From NCBI RefSeq assembly GCF_003989135.1, contig NZ_RYZZ01000017.1, forward strand, positions 124,001 through 188,000: a stretch of 64,000 bases of DNA, read 5' to 3'. Both the position numbers and the translations under genes were made by a program. Origin of the DNA: Peribacillus cavernae (GTDB lineage: Bacteria; Bacillota; Bacilli; Bacillales; DSM-1321). Shown here piece after piece: positions 49,657-59,074 of the stretch. How positions within the stretch are numbered: the first letter of the stretch is position 1; each line of letters starts with the position of its first letter. The notes beneath the pieces are model-generated. The model searched no databases and was not told where the DNA came from. It saw nothing but the letters and a program-made list of their open reading frames with translations.

Positions 49657-51909
49657 TTAAATAATGAGGAAATCTTCCTTTTTTCTGCCAAAGAAATAGA
49701 GCCTATGCAGCGGACGGGTCATTGTCACGTATAGCAACTTCACGTCCAGCTCCCTTTCCTGCTCATAGACTTCTTCAAGAGAGATGGCGAAAACGACATC
49801 AAACTCAAGGCCCTTCGCTAAATAAGAAGGAACGATTACGATCGAATCCTTTGGAATCGAGGCCTGTTCTTTCAACAGCGTGACCGAAAGTCCCGCTGTA
49901 CGTAATTGCTCATCTGCTTTTTTACAGTCCGCCATTGTTTTCCCGATCACAGCAAACGTTTGAAAACCCTCATTTTCCAAACGTGCAGTGAGTGTTTTAA
50001 TTTCCTTCGCCCATTTATTTTTTGAGGCTTCAATAAACTGGGGTTTTTCGCCATGCCGGACAACTGGTTCTACATGAGGGAGCGTAAAGGGAAGCAGCTT
50101 CAATAGTTTGTTCGCCTCATTCATGATTTCTACGGTTGTCCGGTAACTTTTTTGCAACTCGGAATAAGTGGCGCGTGGAAATACTTTTTGATGCACTTCT
50201 TCCCAGCTTTCCAGTCCCCGATATGAGTGGATTCCCTGAGCAAGGTCACCGACCAGGGTAAACATATCGGTATCCATCGCCGTCTTTAACGCTAGCAGCT
50301 GCATAAAGCTATAATCCTGTGCTTCGTCGATGACAATGTTTTTCGCTTTCTTTTCTTTGTCCACACCAAAAAGCAGCGCAAATAGATACAGGAGCGGGCC
50401 CATATCTTCGAGTTCGTATTTTTTGCTGTTAAACAGACGGTTTGAATAATCGCATATAAGTGCCGCTTCTTCTTCTGTTATCGCACCATTACCGTAATCC
50501 GCAAGCCTTTCGGTATCGTCAAAAAGCTCCTGATAATAGTCGAATGCATTTTTCCGTTCCAAGTTTTTTATATAATCCTTTGCTGCATTCCTAATCGCTT
50601 TTTTTACCTGATCGGTTCGTTCCGCTTTTTTATCAAGGCATTTCGTTACATACTCCTTGCGGATTGCTGGATCTATATCTTTATAGAGTGCTTTGTCAAT
50701 TTTTGCATCATAATATTCCGCCACTTTGCCAAGCATATGTCTTTTATTGGCCTTCACATGGTTTTGAAGGACATTGCGGAGCTTCTCAACTCTGCTATAT
50801 AACGGCAAATACCAGTATTCTTCCTGGAGGAGCATAATGAATTTCTTCTTCGAGTAGACACGGTATTTATCGACATAGAAATCCTCTTTCGGGTAAAACC
50901 GTTTGTAAATATCCTTTACATATTGGTCTAAAATGGTTTTGAATTTAGAAGATCCTTTAAAGCCGGAAACCCATATATCATCGCGGGTGGACTCATCCTG
51001 ATTTTCCAGGATGCGGACAAGTTTATCATCATCTGAAAGCTTTATCGGTTTGCCAACAGCGTGTTGAACATATTCTGCAAAAGTGAACTGTTTTGCCTTT
51101 TCGACACCAAGTTCAGGCAGTGCTTCGGATATATAATCGATGAATAGCCGGCTTGGGGCGAGAATCATCAGGTCGCGCGGATCGAACAGTTCTTTGTATC
51201 GATAGATAAAATAAGAGATCCTGTGCAGCGCAATTGTTGTTTTTCCGCTTCCGGCAGCCCCCTGGACAATGATCGGCTTGCTCAAGTCGGCGCGGATGAT
51301 TCGGTTTTGTTCTTCCTGGATCGTGGATACAATTTCCGCCAGCCGGTTGCTGGAGCTCTTGGAGAGGGATTCTTGAAGTAATTCATCTGTTGTCGTAAGG
51401 TCGATATCACGGACTTCCTTGAGAGAGCCGTTTTCAATCATAAGCTGCCGTTTTAAAGTGATGGTACCGCTGAACGATTCTCCTTCCGCCGCGTACTCTA
51501 CTTCTCCCAGACGGCCTTCGTAGTATAGATTCGCAATCGGTGATCTCCAATCCACAATGATTTGCTCCTGGCTTTCTCTCTGGTATAGCGACGTTTTTCC
51601 AAAGTAAAGAATTTCGGGATCTTCGCCGTTTTTACGTTCAAAATCAACTCGTGCAAAATATGGTTTATGTCTGGCCTTGCGCAGACTTTCCAGTTCGGAT
51701 CTGGACATTTCAAAAAAGCCGGCGTTCGTTAATAGCTCCGAATAGCCGCCCGATTCGAGCCAATCGGCATCCCCGAATGCTTCCTGGATATTTTTACGAA
51801 ATTGGTCCTTGCTCGTTTCCGAAGTTTTGATTACGACATCCATGTACTTTTTCGTAAATTCCAAACGCTGAATTTCTTGTTCAAACTCAGGATGGTGCTC
51901 CGCTGTCAT
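49657..51909 (-). CDS. helD: HelD, UvrD/Rep-like RNA polymerase recycling motor
   Basis: 750 aa. N-terminal coiled arm (EFEQEIQRLEFTKKYMDVVI), then VDWRSPIANLYYEGRLGEVE, Walker A PIIVQGAAGSGKTTIALHRI (~215), a long inserted helical domain, Walker B KNIVIDEAQDYSFMQLLAL, GDLAQGIHSYRG (motif III) and VTMTRPLHRLYFFG (motif VI) at the C-terminus. HelD binds RNA polymerase through its arms and uses ATP to release it from stalled complexes. GGAAAGGAGAGTACT precedes ATG 51909. Confidence 0.92.
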   Translation of the reverse strand: MTAEHHPEFEQEIQRLEFTKKYMDVVIKTSETSKDQFRKNIQEAFGDADWLESGGYSELLTNAGFFEMSRSELESLRKARHKPYFARVDFERKNGEDPEILYFGKTSLYQRESQEQIIVDWRSPIANLYYEGRLGEVEYAAEGESFSGTITLKRQLMIENGSLKEVRDIDLTTTDELLQESLSKSSSNRLAEIVSTIQEEQNRIIRADLSKPIIVQGAAGSGKTTIALHRISYFIYRYKELFDPRDLMILAPSRLFIDYISEALPELGVEKAKQFTFAEYVQHAVGKPIKLSDDDKLVRILENQDESTRDDIWVSGFKGSSKFKTILDQYVKDIYKRFYPKEDFYVDKYRVYSKKKFIMLLQEEYWYLPLYSRVEKLRNVLQNHVKANKRHMLGKVAEYYDAKIDKALYKDIDPAIRKEYVTKCLDKKAERTDQVKKAIRNAAKDYIKNLERKNAFDYYQELFDDTERLADYGNGAITEEEAALICDYSNRLFNSKKYELEDMGPLLYLFALLFGVDKEKKAKNIVIDEAQDYSFMQLLALKTAMDTDMFTLVGDLAQGIHSYRGLESWEEVHQKVFPRATYSELQKSYRTTVEIMNEANKLLKLLPFTLPHVEPVVRHGEKPQFIEASKNKWAKEIKTLTARLENEGFQTFAVIGKTMADCKKADEQLRTAGLSVTLLKEQASIPKDSIVIVPSYLAKGLEFDVVFAISLEEVYEQERELDVKLLYVTMTRPLHRLYFFGRKKEDFLII

Positions 51910-52316
51910 AGTACTCTCCTTTCCAATTCAAAAACTATGGAGAAAACAATCTTTGCTAGCGTAGCGATGAAATGGAAATTTATATTATCAGAAAAGTCCG
52001 CAGATTGCAATCAGATTAGAACGTATTTTCCATAGTGACGATGTACATTGTCCTTTTGAGCTTTCGTTTTAGTACCTTGTTGATAAATTGTTCACTCAAC
52101 ACGTAAATTCTTATGGTAGGATGATTTATTCTGGCGAGGTTATTCCTGAAATATAAAACCCCTTAAGGTTGCTGATTTCTGATAAAAATCCACAAAACTT
52201 GTATTTACCTATCAGCGATTTTTTTGCTTTTTTCCAGAATCAAAAGAAACCATTTTCCAGTCTGCCCGTTTCCATGATATACTTTTAAGGATATTGTCTA
52301 GGAGGAATGCTAGTAA
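51910..52316. other. intergenic region between helD and ykpA
   Basis: Divergent promoters are expected here. I see no gene. Toward the 3' side GCTGATTTCTGATA and TATCAGCGATTTTTTTGC could form a leader hairpin upstream of ykpA (about 52170-52225), perhaps an attenuator; weak evidence. Confidence 0.4.
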
Positions 52317-53936
52317 ATGATTACAGTTCATAATGTTGGCTTACGCTATGGTGACCGTAAGCTGTTTGATGATGTAAATATTAAATTCACGCCTGGAAAT
52401 TGTTACGGATTGATAGGTGCGAACGGAGCCGGAAAATCAACGTTTCTGAAAATCCTTTCCGGTGAAATTGAGGCCCAGACAGGCGACGTGCATATGGGTT
52501 CCGGTGAGCGCCTTGCAATCCTGAAACAAAACCACTTTGAATACGAAGAGCATGAAGTATTGACAGTCGTGATCATGGGACATGAAAAATTATTCCAGGT
52601 CATGCAAGAAAAAGACGCCATCTACATGAAAGCTGATTTCACTGATGAAGACGGAATGAAAGCGGCCGAGCTTGAAGGAGAATTCGCGGAAATGAACGGA
52701 TGGGAAGCCGAGTCAGAGGCTGCGATTTTATTAAAAGGGCTTGGCGTTGAAGAAGAGCTTCATCATAAAAAAATGTCCGAACTGAACGGCGGCGACAAAG
52801 TAAAGGTACTGCTTGCACAGGTATTGTTCGGGAAACCGGATGTCCTGCTTCTTGATGAGCCGACGAATCATCTTGACCTGAAAGCAATCCAGTGGCTTGA
52901 GGAGTTTTTGATCAACTTTGAAAATACCGTGATTGTCGTATCGCATGACCGTCATTTCCTGAATAAGGTATGCACCCATATCGCTGATTTGGATTTTGGC
53001 AAAATCAAAGTCTACGTGGGTAACTATGACTTCTGGTATGAATCCAGCCAATTAGCGACTAAATTAGCGCAGGATGCCAACAAAAAGAAGGAAGAAAAAA
53101 TCAAGGATCTGCAAAGCTTCATTGCCCGGTTCAGTGCCAATGCTTCCAAGTCAAAGCAGGCAACTTCCCGGAAGAAGCTGCTTGATAAGATTTCATTGGA
53201 TGATATCCAGCCTTCTTCCCGCCGTTATCCATATGTTCATTTTACCCCTGAGCGCGAAATCGGAAATGATTTGCTGCGTGTTGAGGGACTGTCTAAAACA
53301 ATCGACGGGGAAAAAGTGCTTGATAATGTCAGCTTCATCATGAATAAAGATGACAAGATCGCACTTGTAGGCCGGGACGAAATCGCCAAAACGACCTTAT
53401 TCAAAATTTTAGCGGGTGAAATCGAGCCTGACGAAGGATCTTTTAAGTGGGGTGTAACAACTTCACAGGCATATTTCCCAAAGGATAACACCGAATTCTT
53501 TGATGGCCGCGATTTAACACTTGTCGACTGGCTACGGCAATATTCTCCTAATGACCAAAGTGAAAGCTTCTTACGCGGTTTTCTTGGTAGAATGCTTTTC
53601 TCTGGCGAAGAAGTACTAAAGAAAGCCAGTGTTTTATCCGGAGGGGAAAAAGTTCGCTGCATGCTTTCCAAAATGATGCTCAGCGGCTCCAATGTATTGA
53701 TGCTTGACGAGCCTACGAACCACCTTGACCTGGAATCAATCACTGCCTTGAACAATGGGCTGATCAGCTTCAAGGGTTCAATGATTTTCTCATCCCATGA
53801 CCATCAGTTCATTCAAACAATCGCTACCCGGGTAGTTGAGATCACGCCAAACGGGACAGTCGATAAATCCGTGACATACGATGAGTATTTGGAAAATGGT
53901 GAACTCCAAAAGCAAGTAGCTGCTATGTATAACTAA
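52317..53936 (+). CDS. ykpA: ABC-F family ATPase YkpA
   Basis: 539 aa, matching YkpA (540). Two ABC domains without membrane helices: Walker A GLIGANGAGKSTFLKIL (~32) and VGRDEIAKTTLFKIL (~350, with the usual GKT/S lysine kept but the P-loop atypical), signatures LNGGDKVKVLLAQVL and LSGGEKVRCMLSKMM, Walker B LLLDEPTNHLDL and LMLDEPTNHLDL. The linker between domains is rich in Lys and Ala (ANASKSKQATSRKKLLDK). ABC-F proteins act at the ribosome; YkpA's precise target is not settled. GGAGGAATGC precedes ATG 52317. Confidence 0.92.
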   Translation: MITVHNVGLRYGDRKLFDDVNIKFTPGNCYGLIGANGAGKSTFLKILSGEIEAQTGDVHMGSGERLAILKQNHFEYEEHEVLTVVIMGHEKLFQVMQEKDAIYMKADFTDEDGMKAAELEGEFAEMNGWEAESEAAILLKGLGVEEELHHKKMSELNGGDKVKVLLAQVLFGKPDVLLLDEPTNHLDLKAIQWLEEFLINFENTVIVVSHDRHFLNKVCTHIADLDFGKIKVYVGNYDFWYESSQLATKLAQDANKKKEEKIKDLQSFIARFSANASKSKQATSRKKLLDKISLDDIQPSSRRYPYVHFTPEREIGNDLLRVEGLSKTIDGEKVLDNVSFIMNKDDKIALVGRDEIAKTTLFKILAGEIEPDEGSFKWGVTTSQAYFPKDNTEFFDGRDLTLVDWLRQYSPNDQSESFLRGFLGRMLFSGEEVLKKASVLSGGEKVRCMLSKMMLSGSNVLMLDEPTNHLDLESITALNNGLISFKGSMIFSSHDHQFIQTIATRVVEITPNGTVDKSVTYDEYLENGELQKQVAAMYN

Positions 53937-53950
53937 GAACTGAAGCGTAT

Positions 53951-54183
53951 TAGTGGTACTGATTGTCCAACAGATTGAAAGCAATCTTATTTCTCCCCAA
54001 GTTATGGGAAGAAAACTGGACGTTCGCCCACTGACCATCATCCTGTTATTGATGGTAGCCGGAAGCCTGGCCGGAGTCGTCGGTCTGCTTTTGGCAGTGC
54101 CGACGTATGCAGTTTCCAAGGCAATCGTCCTTAATACGTATCGTTTTATCAAGCTTAGAAAATACGACACCTTTTCCGCATAA
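53951..54183 (+). pseudogene. C-terminal fragment of an AI-2E family transporter
   Basis: A 77-codon frame reads VVLIVQQIESNLISPQVMGR, then PLTIILLLMVAGSLAGVVGL and LLAVPTYAVSKAIVLNTYRF, the last ~75 residues of a PerM/YueF-type permease (~350 aa). It begins directly after the ykpA stop with no start or binding site. A terminator still follows. Remnant of a lost gene. Confidence 0.8.
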
Positions 54184-54187
54184 TGAA

Positions 54188-54225
54188 TCCCGCCAGGAGA
54201 CTGTCCCCTTCTGGCGGGATTTTTC
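54188..54225 (+). terminator. Rho-independent terminator
   Basis: CCCGCCAG ... CTGGCGGGATTTTT, closing the ykpA transcript through the permease remnant. Confidence 0.88.
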
Positions 54226-54356
54226 ACCTTATTCTTTTCTTTTCATATAGTAGTAGTAGTATTTTTTAAACTCAAGTTGACATAATATAATTATTTATAA
54301 CTTATACGTTTTATAATATGTCATTCGTTGGAATACTACATGGAAAAGGAGGAGGA

Positions 54357-54617
54357 ATGAATGTGGATTCTAAAGTCATAAAAGACATTTTTGAGACAAG
54401 CGGTTATGAGTTTTTATATGAAAAATTTAAATATCAATTTTATGTATCCGGTTTGTTCGATACCGTTAAAAACGGCACGGTTATCGAGTGTTTTTTGGAC
54501 AAGTATAACTTTGAAAAAGAAAATCGAATCCTTTTTGATGATTTTGTCTTCCATTTTAAAATTTTTCATAATCTTTATGTAAAAAACAAGCTTATTAGAA
54601 ATAGCTTCTTTCATTAA
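54357..54617 (+). CDS. hypothetical protein, 86 aa
   Basis: ATG 54357 follows AAAGGAGGAGGA closely; the GTG two codons later (54363) is an alternative with better spacing. Product (MNVDSKVIKDIFETSGYEFL) is rich in Phe and Lys, with FLYEKFKYQFYVSGLFDTVK and FHFKIFHNLYVKNKLIRNSF. No recognisable domain; AT-rich compared with neighbours. Unassigned. Confidence 0.55.
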   Translation: MNVDSKVIKDIFETSGYEFLYEKFKYQFYVSGLFDTVKNGTVIECFLDKYNFEKENRILFDDFVFHFKIFHNLYVKNKLIRNSFFH

Positions 54618-54691
54618 ATATTGTGTTTCAATACCCTGGTGGCTTGTCCGTGGCGCAGTCAGATTATTGGATTGGAATTGAACCTATGAAA

Positions 54692-54716
54692 TAACCGGGC
54701 AGCAACCTGCCCGGTA
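54692..54716 (-). terminator. hairpin terminator
   Basis: ACCGGGCAG-GTTG-CTGCCCGGT, 15 bases after the Gly/Tyr-rich gene; T-run interrupted. Confidence 0.65.
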
Positions 54717-54729
54717 TAACAATTATATT

Positions 54730-55026
54730 TTACCAGTAATTTGGGTATCCTCCATAGCCATAACCAGGATAACCGCCATAGCCATAACCAGGATAACCAC
54801 CATAGCCATAGCCAGGATAGCCGCCATAGCCATAGCCAGGATAGCCGCCATAGCCATAACCGCCAAGTGCAGGTCCTATTAATGCCCCGGCTGCAAGACC
54901 TCCTATTAATCCTCCTACAAAAGGTCCTCCAAATCCATAACCGAATGGTCTGCGGCGCCGGCCATATCCGAATGGGCGTCTCATATCATTAGGATTAATA
55001 TTATGCGAATAAAATCCTTGATTCAT
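54730..55026 (-). CDS. Gly/Tyr-rich tandem repeat protein, probable spore coat component
   Basis: 98 aa. I chose ATG 55026 (MNQGFYSHNINPNDMRRPFG) with AGGAGGAGTAAT upstream. An Arg-rich middle (FGYGRRRRPFGYGFGG), a short Gly/Ala hydrophobic segment (GGLIGGLAAGALIGPALGG) and then five GYGYGGYP repeats. Tyr/Gly repeats are typical of cross-linked coat or crust proteins in spore formers, but no named family is certain. Own hairpin downstream. Confidence 0.75.
   Translation of the reverse strand: MNQGFYSHNINPNDMRRPFGYGRRRRPFGYGFGGPFVGGLIGGLAAGALIGPALGGYGYGGYPGYGYGGYPGYGYGGYPGYGYGGYPGYGYGGYPNYW
54752..54864 (-). repeat. 24-bp coding tandem repeat, about five units
   Basis: Units start at 54752, 54776, 54800, 54824 and 54848 and encode GGYPGYGY. 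Two codon variants (TAT-GGC vs TAT-GGT type) alternate, so the array expanded recently. Confidence 0.88.
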
Positions 55027-55209
55027 ATTACTCCTCCTCAATTTACCTATTTATTCTATCTCTTTATACAGATATGTTGAGCAGTGCAAATGTGCATAGG
55101 CAATAATCACAGTAAAAAGGAAATTACATGATCTCCCCGCATCTTTTTTTCCGCCAATGCATTAACTATTCGTTTGTTCAATGGGTGTTTGGGGAGTACA
55201 TAAAATGGC

Positions 55210-55244
55210 TAAAAAAAACAAGGGAGCTGGTTACTCCCTTGTTT
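55210..55244 (-). terminator. Rho-independent terminator of glcU-gdh
   Basis: Minus strand AACAAGGGAG-TAACCAG-CTCCCTTGTTTTTTT just past the gdh stop. Confidence 0.9.
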
Positions 55245-55247
55245 TGA

Positions 55248-56036
<789 letters not shown>

Positions 56037-56046
56037 TTAAGCCTCC

Positions 56047-56904
56047 TTAATTTTTCGTCATGCCCAGTAAAACGCCGCCTGTAATGACAAGCACGCAGCC
56101 GATAATAATAAAGATTAGTTGTTTTTTCGACTTCTTTTCCCCAAGCAGGAAAACCCCGCCAAGCGTTGATATGACAATACCCATTTGTGAAAAAGAAAAG
56201 CCGACAGCCACACCAACCTTTGGGTTTGCCAGAAGCAGACCGATATTTCCAATCGCCCACATAATCCCTGTCAGTATGTTCCGGATCGCATACTTGGAAA
56301 ATGGGTTATGCCGCACCGACAGAATAAGTGCCCCACCAAGCATACCGATGGATTGAGGCAGTATGGCCGCCCACCCTTCTATCTCGAACCATCTGACAAT
56401 CACGACATATCCGAGAAAACCAAGTGAAGAAATAACCAGTACTAGTAACCCTTTTTTAAGATTCTCATCTTTATTGCTTGCTTCCTTTTTACTAATACCC
56501 GTTAATATTACACCGGCAATAATACAAATAAGTGCCGTTACACCGAGAATGACAGTCGTTTTATTGGTCCATTCCTTAAAAACAACGACACCAAACAAAG
56601 TCGTACCCAAAAGCTGCATGCCTGTCGAAATGGGAACAGTTTTCGAAACACCCATATATTTTACACTATTTAATTGATAAAGCTGTCCAACCGCCCAGGA
56701 AACCCCTGAAATAATTCCGACTGTCCACACGACTGTGCTCATGTCAGGCATTTTGATAAAAAACATAAATACAGAAAAGATCAGTGCGCCAAGTGTAATG
56801 CCTAATGTCTGGCTATACGCATTTCCGCCAAGCTTGACACTGACCAATACGATGCTTCCCCACGCCACAGCCGGAAGCAGTGCATAAAAAATTCCTTCCA
56901 TCAT
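56047..56904 (-). CDS. glcU: glucose uptake protein GlcU
   Basis: 285 aa, ten hydrophobic helices of the drug/metabolite transporter (GRP) superfamily. FYALLPAVAWGSIVLVSVKL at the start, GVSWAVGQLYQLNSVKYMGV and PISTGMQLLGTTLFGVVVFK are the GlcU/RhaT-like blocks. Proton-coupled glucose import across the membrane, feeding Gdh. ATG 56904 follows AAGAAGGATAC. The same gene order occurs in B. subtilis. Confidence 0.92.
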   Translation of the reverse strand: MMEGIFYALLPAVAWGSIVLVSVKLGGNAYSQTLGITLGALIFSVFMFFIKMPDMSTVVWTVGIISGVSWAVGQLYQLNSVKYMGVSKTVPISTGMQLLGTTLFGVVVFKEWTNKTTVILGVTALICIIAGVILTGISKKEASNKDENLKKGLLVLVISSLGFLGYVVIVRWFEIEGWAAILPQSIGMLGGALILSVRHNPFSKYAIRNILTGIMWAIGNIGLLLANPKVGVAVGFSFSQMGIVISTLGGVFLLGEKKSKKQLIFIIIGCVLVITGGVLLGMTKN

Positions 56905-56954
56905 GTATCCTTCTTCCTAGATGCTTACTTATTGTGCAGCCAGCAGGAGCTGAT

Positions 56955-56984
56955 TATGATGTAACAGTTAACAAGCCATCATGC
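56955..56984 (-). promoter_or_regulatory. sigma-G promoter of glcU-gdh
   Basis: GCATG (56980-56984), 18-bp spacer, CATCATA (56955-56961) on the minus strand. Both elements fit the sigma-G consensus (GHATR and CATnnTA) exactly, about 50 bases before glcU. Confidence 0.75.
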
Positions 56985-57106
56985 TTTCTTCCTTTATTCC
57001 CTTCTTTTTATTAGTTAAAAACATAAATAAGTATTTCGAAGATTGGCATTTCACTACTGTCATTTTCAATTGACATTATGCTGCCCAAAATCGTAAAATG
57101 TATTTG

Positions 57107-57135
57107 TGTCAACCATACTATACCCAAAGTTGACA
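57107..57135. promoter_or_regulatory. BirA-type biotin operator
   Basis: TGTCAAC (57107-57113) and GTTGACA (57129-57135) are perfect inverted arms 15 bp apart, close to the BirA pattern TGTTAAC-N16-GTTAACA. It ends 13 bases before bioY. Confidence 0.7.
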
Positions 57136-57148
57136 AGGGAGGGTCAAG

Positions 57149-57715
57149 ATGCCATATAATCGCCAAAGGCTAAAAATGATGATCATTACCGCTTTATTTG
57201 CTGCGATAATCGGGATATTGGCACAGGTTACAATTCCGCTTCCGCTAGTCCCAATTACCGGACAAACACTGGCCATTGGTTTGGCAGCTACCATTTTGGG
57301 CTCCCGTTATGGGACATTCTCGGTGATATTATATCTGATTATCGGAGCTGCAGGGATTCCGGTATTCGCCGAAATGTCAGGCGGCATCTCAAAGATTTTC
57401 GGTCCGACCGGCGGATATTTAATCGGTTTCATTCCGACCGCTTACTTTACAGGCCTTATTCTCGAAAAGACAAGATTTAAAGTTCCTCATGCGATTATCG
57501 CCAATATCGTTGGAATGCTCATTGCACTCACATTCGGTACAATCTGGTTGAAATATTCAGCTTCTCTGACATGGACTGCCGCAATAGCAGGGGGAGCTGC
57601 TCCGTTCCTTTTGGTAGGCGTTATTAAAGCAGCGATTGCCGGCTGGGTAGGCATCCTGGTGCGCAACCGCCTTGAAGCATCCAAAATGCTTCCGCAGGAG
57701 AAGGTATCGGTTTGA
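57149..57715 (+). CDS. bioY: biotin transporter BioY
   Basis: 188 aa ECF S-component with six helices. AQVTIPLPLVPITGQTLAIG (~26-45), LYLIIGAAGIPVFAEMSGGI and IFGPTGGYLIGFIPTAYFTG (~86-105) are the BioY signature. Binds and imports biotin, with or without an ECF energising module. GGGAGGGTCAAG precedes ATG 57149. Control by the BirA operator upstream is expected. Confidence 0.93.
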   Translation: MPYNRQRLKMMIITALFAAIIGILAQVTIPLPLVPITGQTLAIGLAATILGSRYGTFSVILYLIIGAAGIPVFAEMSGGISKIFGPTGGYLIGFIPTAYFTGLILEKTRFKVPHAIIANIVGMLIALTFGTIWLKYSASLTWTAAIAGGAAPFLLVGVIKAAIAGWVGILVRNRLEASKMLPQEKVSV

Positions 57716-57725
57716 TAAGCTACAG

Positions 57726-57768
57726 AAAAAAACCGGAACTGACTTACAAGAGACAGTTCCGGTTTTTC
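57726..57768. terminator. Rho-independent terminator of bioY
   Basis: AAAACCGGAACTG ... CAGTTCCGGTTTTTC, perfect 13-bp stem. Confidence 0.92.
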
Positions 57769-57986
57769 TATGAATCGTTATTAAAAAATAATTTTCAAAG
57801 TCTCCGATTTTCTTTAAGCTCGCAACAGCAACTTGAAAGACTGATGCACCTTCATCTAGAATTTCCTTGCTGAAAACCACTTCCACTGCTTTTTCCATGA
57901 GTCATCTCCCGCCTTTGCTAGAATGCCATTACTGATATTGCCATAATATCATCTTCCAAAGGAAAAAATTACAAAAATTAAAAATT

Positions 57987-58018
57987 AAAAATCCTTCTCT
58001 CGGTGAGAAGAATTTTTA
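57987..58018 (-). terminator. Rho-independent terminator
   Basis: AAAAATTCTTCTC-ACCG-AGAGAAGGATTTTT on the minus strand after the HlyIII gene. Confidence 0.85.
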
Positions 58019-58024
58019 AGATGA

Positions 58025-58672
58025 TTAATGAATCGGGAGGACGTACAACAACACGGCAAAAAAGTGCGCAGCCGAGCCGCCAAGCACGAACAAATGCCAA
58101 ACGCCATGATGGAATGGAAAACCGCGCCAAACGTAAAATACCGCACCGAACGTATATAACAATCCGCCGACAATAAGCAGCTGCATACCTGCGGCCGGAA
58201 GTGTCGCAGCCAGCGGATTCCAGGCAATCACGATCAACCAGCCCATCGCAATATAGAGAATCGTCGAAAGATAGAGGAACTTTTTCACAAAAAATGCTTT
58301 GAAAACAACCCCTACAAGGGCCACTCCCCATACAATGCCCAAAAGCGTCCAGCCGAGGGCGCCATTAATTACAAGCAACATAAACGGCGTATATGTTCCT
58401 GCAATAAAAAAGTAAATCGCCGAATGATCAAAGATCTCAAAAATATCTTTTGCCTTTCCAGGCGGAAAGCTGTGGACGAGCGTGGATGCAGTATAAAGTA
58501 CCAGCATGCTGATTCCATAAATCGTGGCTGCCGCAACATGCCATGACGAACCTTGCCGGGCGGAAATTAAGATCAGGAAAACGAGTGCAGCTATACTTAA
58601 TAAAACACCGATGCCATGGGTGATGGCATTTACTAGTTCTTCCTTCTTCGTATAAACGTGAGTATCTGCCAT
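58025..58672 (-). CDS. hemolysin III / PAQR family membrane protein (YplQ type)
   Basis: 215 aa, seven hydrophobic helices. YTKKEELVNAITHGIGVLLS (~8-27), LVHSFPPGKAKDIFEIFDHS with IYFFIAGTYTPFMLL (~75-105) and the C-terminal HHGVWHLFVLGGSAAHFFAV are the HlyIII blocks, including the conserved His/Asp residues that can bind zinc. B. subtilis YplQ is the closest pattern. True haemolytic function is doubtful in this family. Binding site AGGAGATGAAAC before ATG 58672. Confidence 0.9.
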   Translation of the reverse strand: MADTHVYTKKEELVNAITHGIGVLLSIAALVFLILISARQGSSWHVAAATIYGISMLVLYTASTLVHSFPPGKAKDIFEIFDHSAIYFFIAGTYTPFMLLVINGALGWTLLGIVWGVALVGVVFKAFFVKKFLYLSTILYIAMGWLIVIAWNPLAATLPAAGMQLLIVGGLLYTFGAVFYVWRGFPFHHGVWHLFVLGGSAAHFFAVLLYVLPIH

Positions 58673-58742
58673 AGTTTCATCTCCTGTACTGTAGTGTGCG
58701 TTCTCGTCCAGAAACTCTGTAACTTGTTTGAACTGAAGTTAA

Positions 58743-58844
58743 GTTGAATTAGTTTGTTTGGTTGAATTCCCCGGCTGTTTGGTTGAATTCATCTCGAAAT
58801 TGGTTGAATTCATCTCCAGATTCGTTGAATTCACCCTTACGAAT
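58743..58844. repeat. degenerate tandem array, 21-bp period, five units
   Basis: GTTGAATT at 58743, 58761, 58782, 58803 and 58824; the last four are spaced exactly 21 bp, with GTTGAATTCATCTC as the best-conserved part. It lies 70 bases upstream of the HlyIII gene; the rest of the 58673-59030 gap holds no gene. Confidence 0.8.
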
Positions 58845-59031
58845 GGAGAGTAAAATCATTTTAGAAGTACAATTGTTGTGGAATAATTATTACATTGTAC
58901 CATAGATGATTTGTTTAAAGTTTAATATCATTATACGCTCAAGTTCATTTAATTGCATTCCACTTGCCCCATTTTCCAAAATGATTTAGTGTATGGGTAT
59001 GCTTAATTTTTTGATAGTGAGTCTATCAAAA

Positions 59032-59072
59032 AAACCGATCATTCGGATTGGTCTCTCCGGCGATCGGTTTTT
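59032..59072. terminator. Rho-independent terminator
   Basis: AAACCGATC pairs with GATCGGTTT around an imperfect inner stem, T-run on both strands. A second small hairpin (TTTGATAG-TGAG-TCTATCAAA) lies directly before it at 59009-59030. Confidence 0.85.
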
Positions 59073-59074
59073 TT

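Noticed and set aside
51910-52316. Riboswitch or antibiotic-responsive attenuator before ykpA
   Set aside because: Only one weak hairpin pair and no leader peptide frame; not enough to call.
53237-53773. 178-aa ORF opposite ykpA
   Set aside because: Antisense shadow of the second ABC domain; no binding site.
54241-54262. TAG triplet microsatellite
   Set aside because: Only about four short units in an AT-rich gap; no functional signal.
57557-57898. 113-aa ORF on the minus strand (MEKAVEVVFSKEILDEG...)
   Set aside because: A fair binding site is present at the start, but after ~45 codons the frame runs through the bioY terminator and into bioY antisense. At most a very short or truncated gene; not supported.
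58743-58844. CRISPR-like array
   Set aside because: Only 21-bp period with short shared core; spacing leaves no room for spacers of normal size.
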